64,000 nt of DNA from Paenibacillus sanguinis 2301083 = DSM 16941 (GTDB lineage Bacteria; Bacillota; Bacilli; Paenibacillales; Paenibacillaceae). Shown here one piece after another: positions 63,786 to 64,000 of this stretch (positions within the stretch are counted from its first letter, which is position 1; each line of letters begins with the position of its first letter). The stretch lies in contig NZ_KB895380.1 of NCBI RefSeq assembly GCF_000374825.1, forward strand, positions 1 to 64,000, given 5' to 3'. The translations under genes and the position numbers were made by a program. The notes under the pieces are model-generated. The model did not search any database. It was not told the DNA's origin and worked only from the letters and a program-made list of their open reading frames with translations.

Positions 63786-63906
63786 AAAGTGTATGTTCAA
63801 AAAGTCGGGTTTTCAGGACCAAAGCATATGTGAATTCAAGATTCGATGTCGAATCCACTCCCTGAACAGCTTCGTCTTGGCAAGACGACTTTTTGAACAA
63901 CCTCTT
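63786..63906 (+). mobile_element. MITE-like element, very short form, copy 7
   Basis: About 120 bases: left AAAGTGTATGTTCAAAAAG, core TGAATTCAAGATTCGATGTC, right CGACTTTTTGAACAACCTC. An internal segment present in copies 3 and 4 is missing. AAAG-type bases flank both ends. Confidence 0.75.
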
Positions 63907-63918
63907 AAAGTTCGCAAG

Positions 63919-63964
63919 AATGTCTCCCGTTATCTGCTGCACATATTAACGGAAGACATTTTTT
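63919..63964 (+). terminator. Plus-strand terminator without a visible gene
   Basis: AATGTCTCCCGTTA / TTAACGGAAGACATT stem with TTTTTT on the plus strand. No plus-strand gene ends before it. The region 63582-64000 otherwise holds the two inverted-repeat elements. Confidence 0.6.
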
Positions 63965-64000
63965 GCAGGTCAGACTTTGCTCTCTGAGGACCGGATGATC

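Overview
The window looks like a chromosomal segment of a Paenibacillus-type spore-forming Firmicute. The signs are an SLH-anchored surface phosphatase, a membrane-bound AraC regulator next to a YtcQ/LplA-type sugar-binding lipoprotein, copper-amine-oxidase-like 'stalk' proteins, an LCP protein, AGGAGG-type ribosome binding sites, sigma-A promoters, Fur boxes, a purine riboswitch and a group IIC intron. No rRNA, tRNA, CRISPR array or transposase gene was seen. The assignment rests on gene content, not on a marker gene.

Layout. 1-270 is the 5' end of a group IIC intron (minus strand), inserted just after the terminator of galU (324-1199). 1350-8466 holds an SLH/PAP2 phosphatase, an AraC-type membrane sensor with a solute-binding lipoprotein, and a small unknown protein. 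9120-18430 (minus) holds a long U32 peptidase-family protein, a stalk-domain plus giant secreted-protein pair, and a FAD oxidoreductase. The oxidoreductase is led by a guanine-type purine riboswitch (19139-19206), and three tandem MITE-like elements lie between switch and gene. 19477-23714 holds a CNNM/CBS protein, a DUF4129-like membrane protein and a sugar epimerase.

23930-31671 is a likely iron-regulated unit. A LysR regulator with a Fur box inside its promoter converges on a seven-gene minus-strand operon whose own promoter carries a second Fur box. The operon encodes a putative FmdE-like protein, two related GATase1-like proteins of unknown role, and a Dpp/Nik-type ABC importer whose second permease is fused to an ATPase. 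This is the best candidate for an undescribed system in the window.

31959-34293 encodes an LCP protein overlapping a parallel beta-helix protein. Facing it is a 14 kb exopolysaccharide operon (49811 down to 34357): NodB-type deacetylase, a structured leader-like RNA, Wzz-like protein, WbpB/WbpA/WbpD/WbpE homologues (predicting UDP-GlcNAc3NAcA or a close relative), flippase, a second deacetylase, three glycosyltransferases, a Wzy-like polymerase and the initiating sugar phosphotransferase. The tight overlaps indicate one transcription unit.

50429-57417 holds a GNAT/FemAB-like protein, a MoxR-DUF58 pair, and an AraC regulator divergent from an oxidoreductase plus two TIM-barrel isomerases. A 1 kb intergenic region (57418-58431) packed with tandem and palindromic repeats follows. 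The window ends with a minus-strand mannoside operon, GH125-GH130-GH38, preceded by two inverted-repeat elements.

Repeats recur throughout. One MITE-like family with GTTCAAAAAGTC ends has at least seven full or partial copies, often placed directly against stop codons, terminators or ribosome binding sites.
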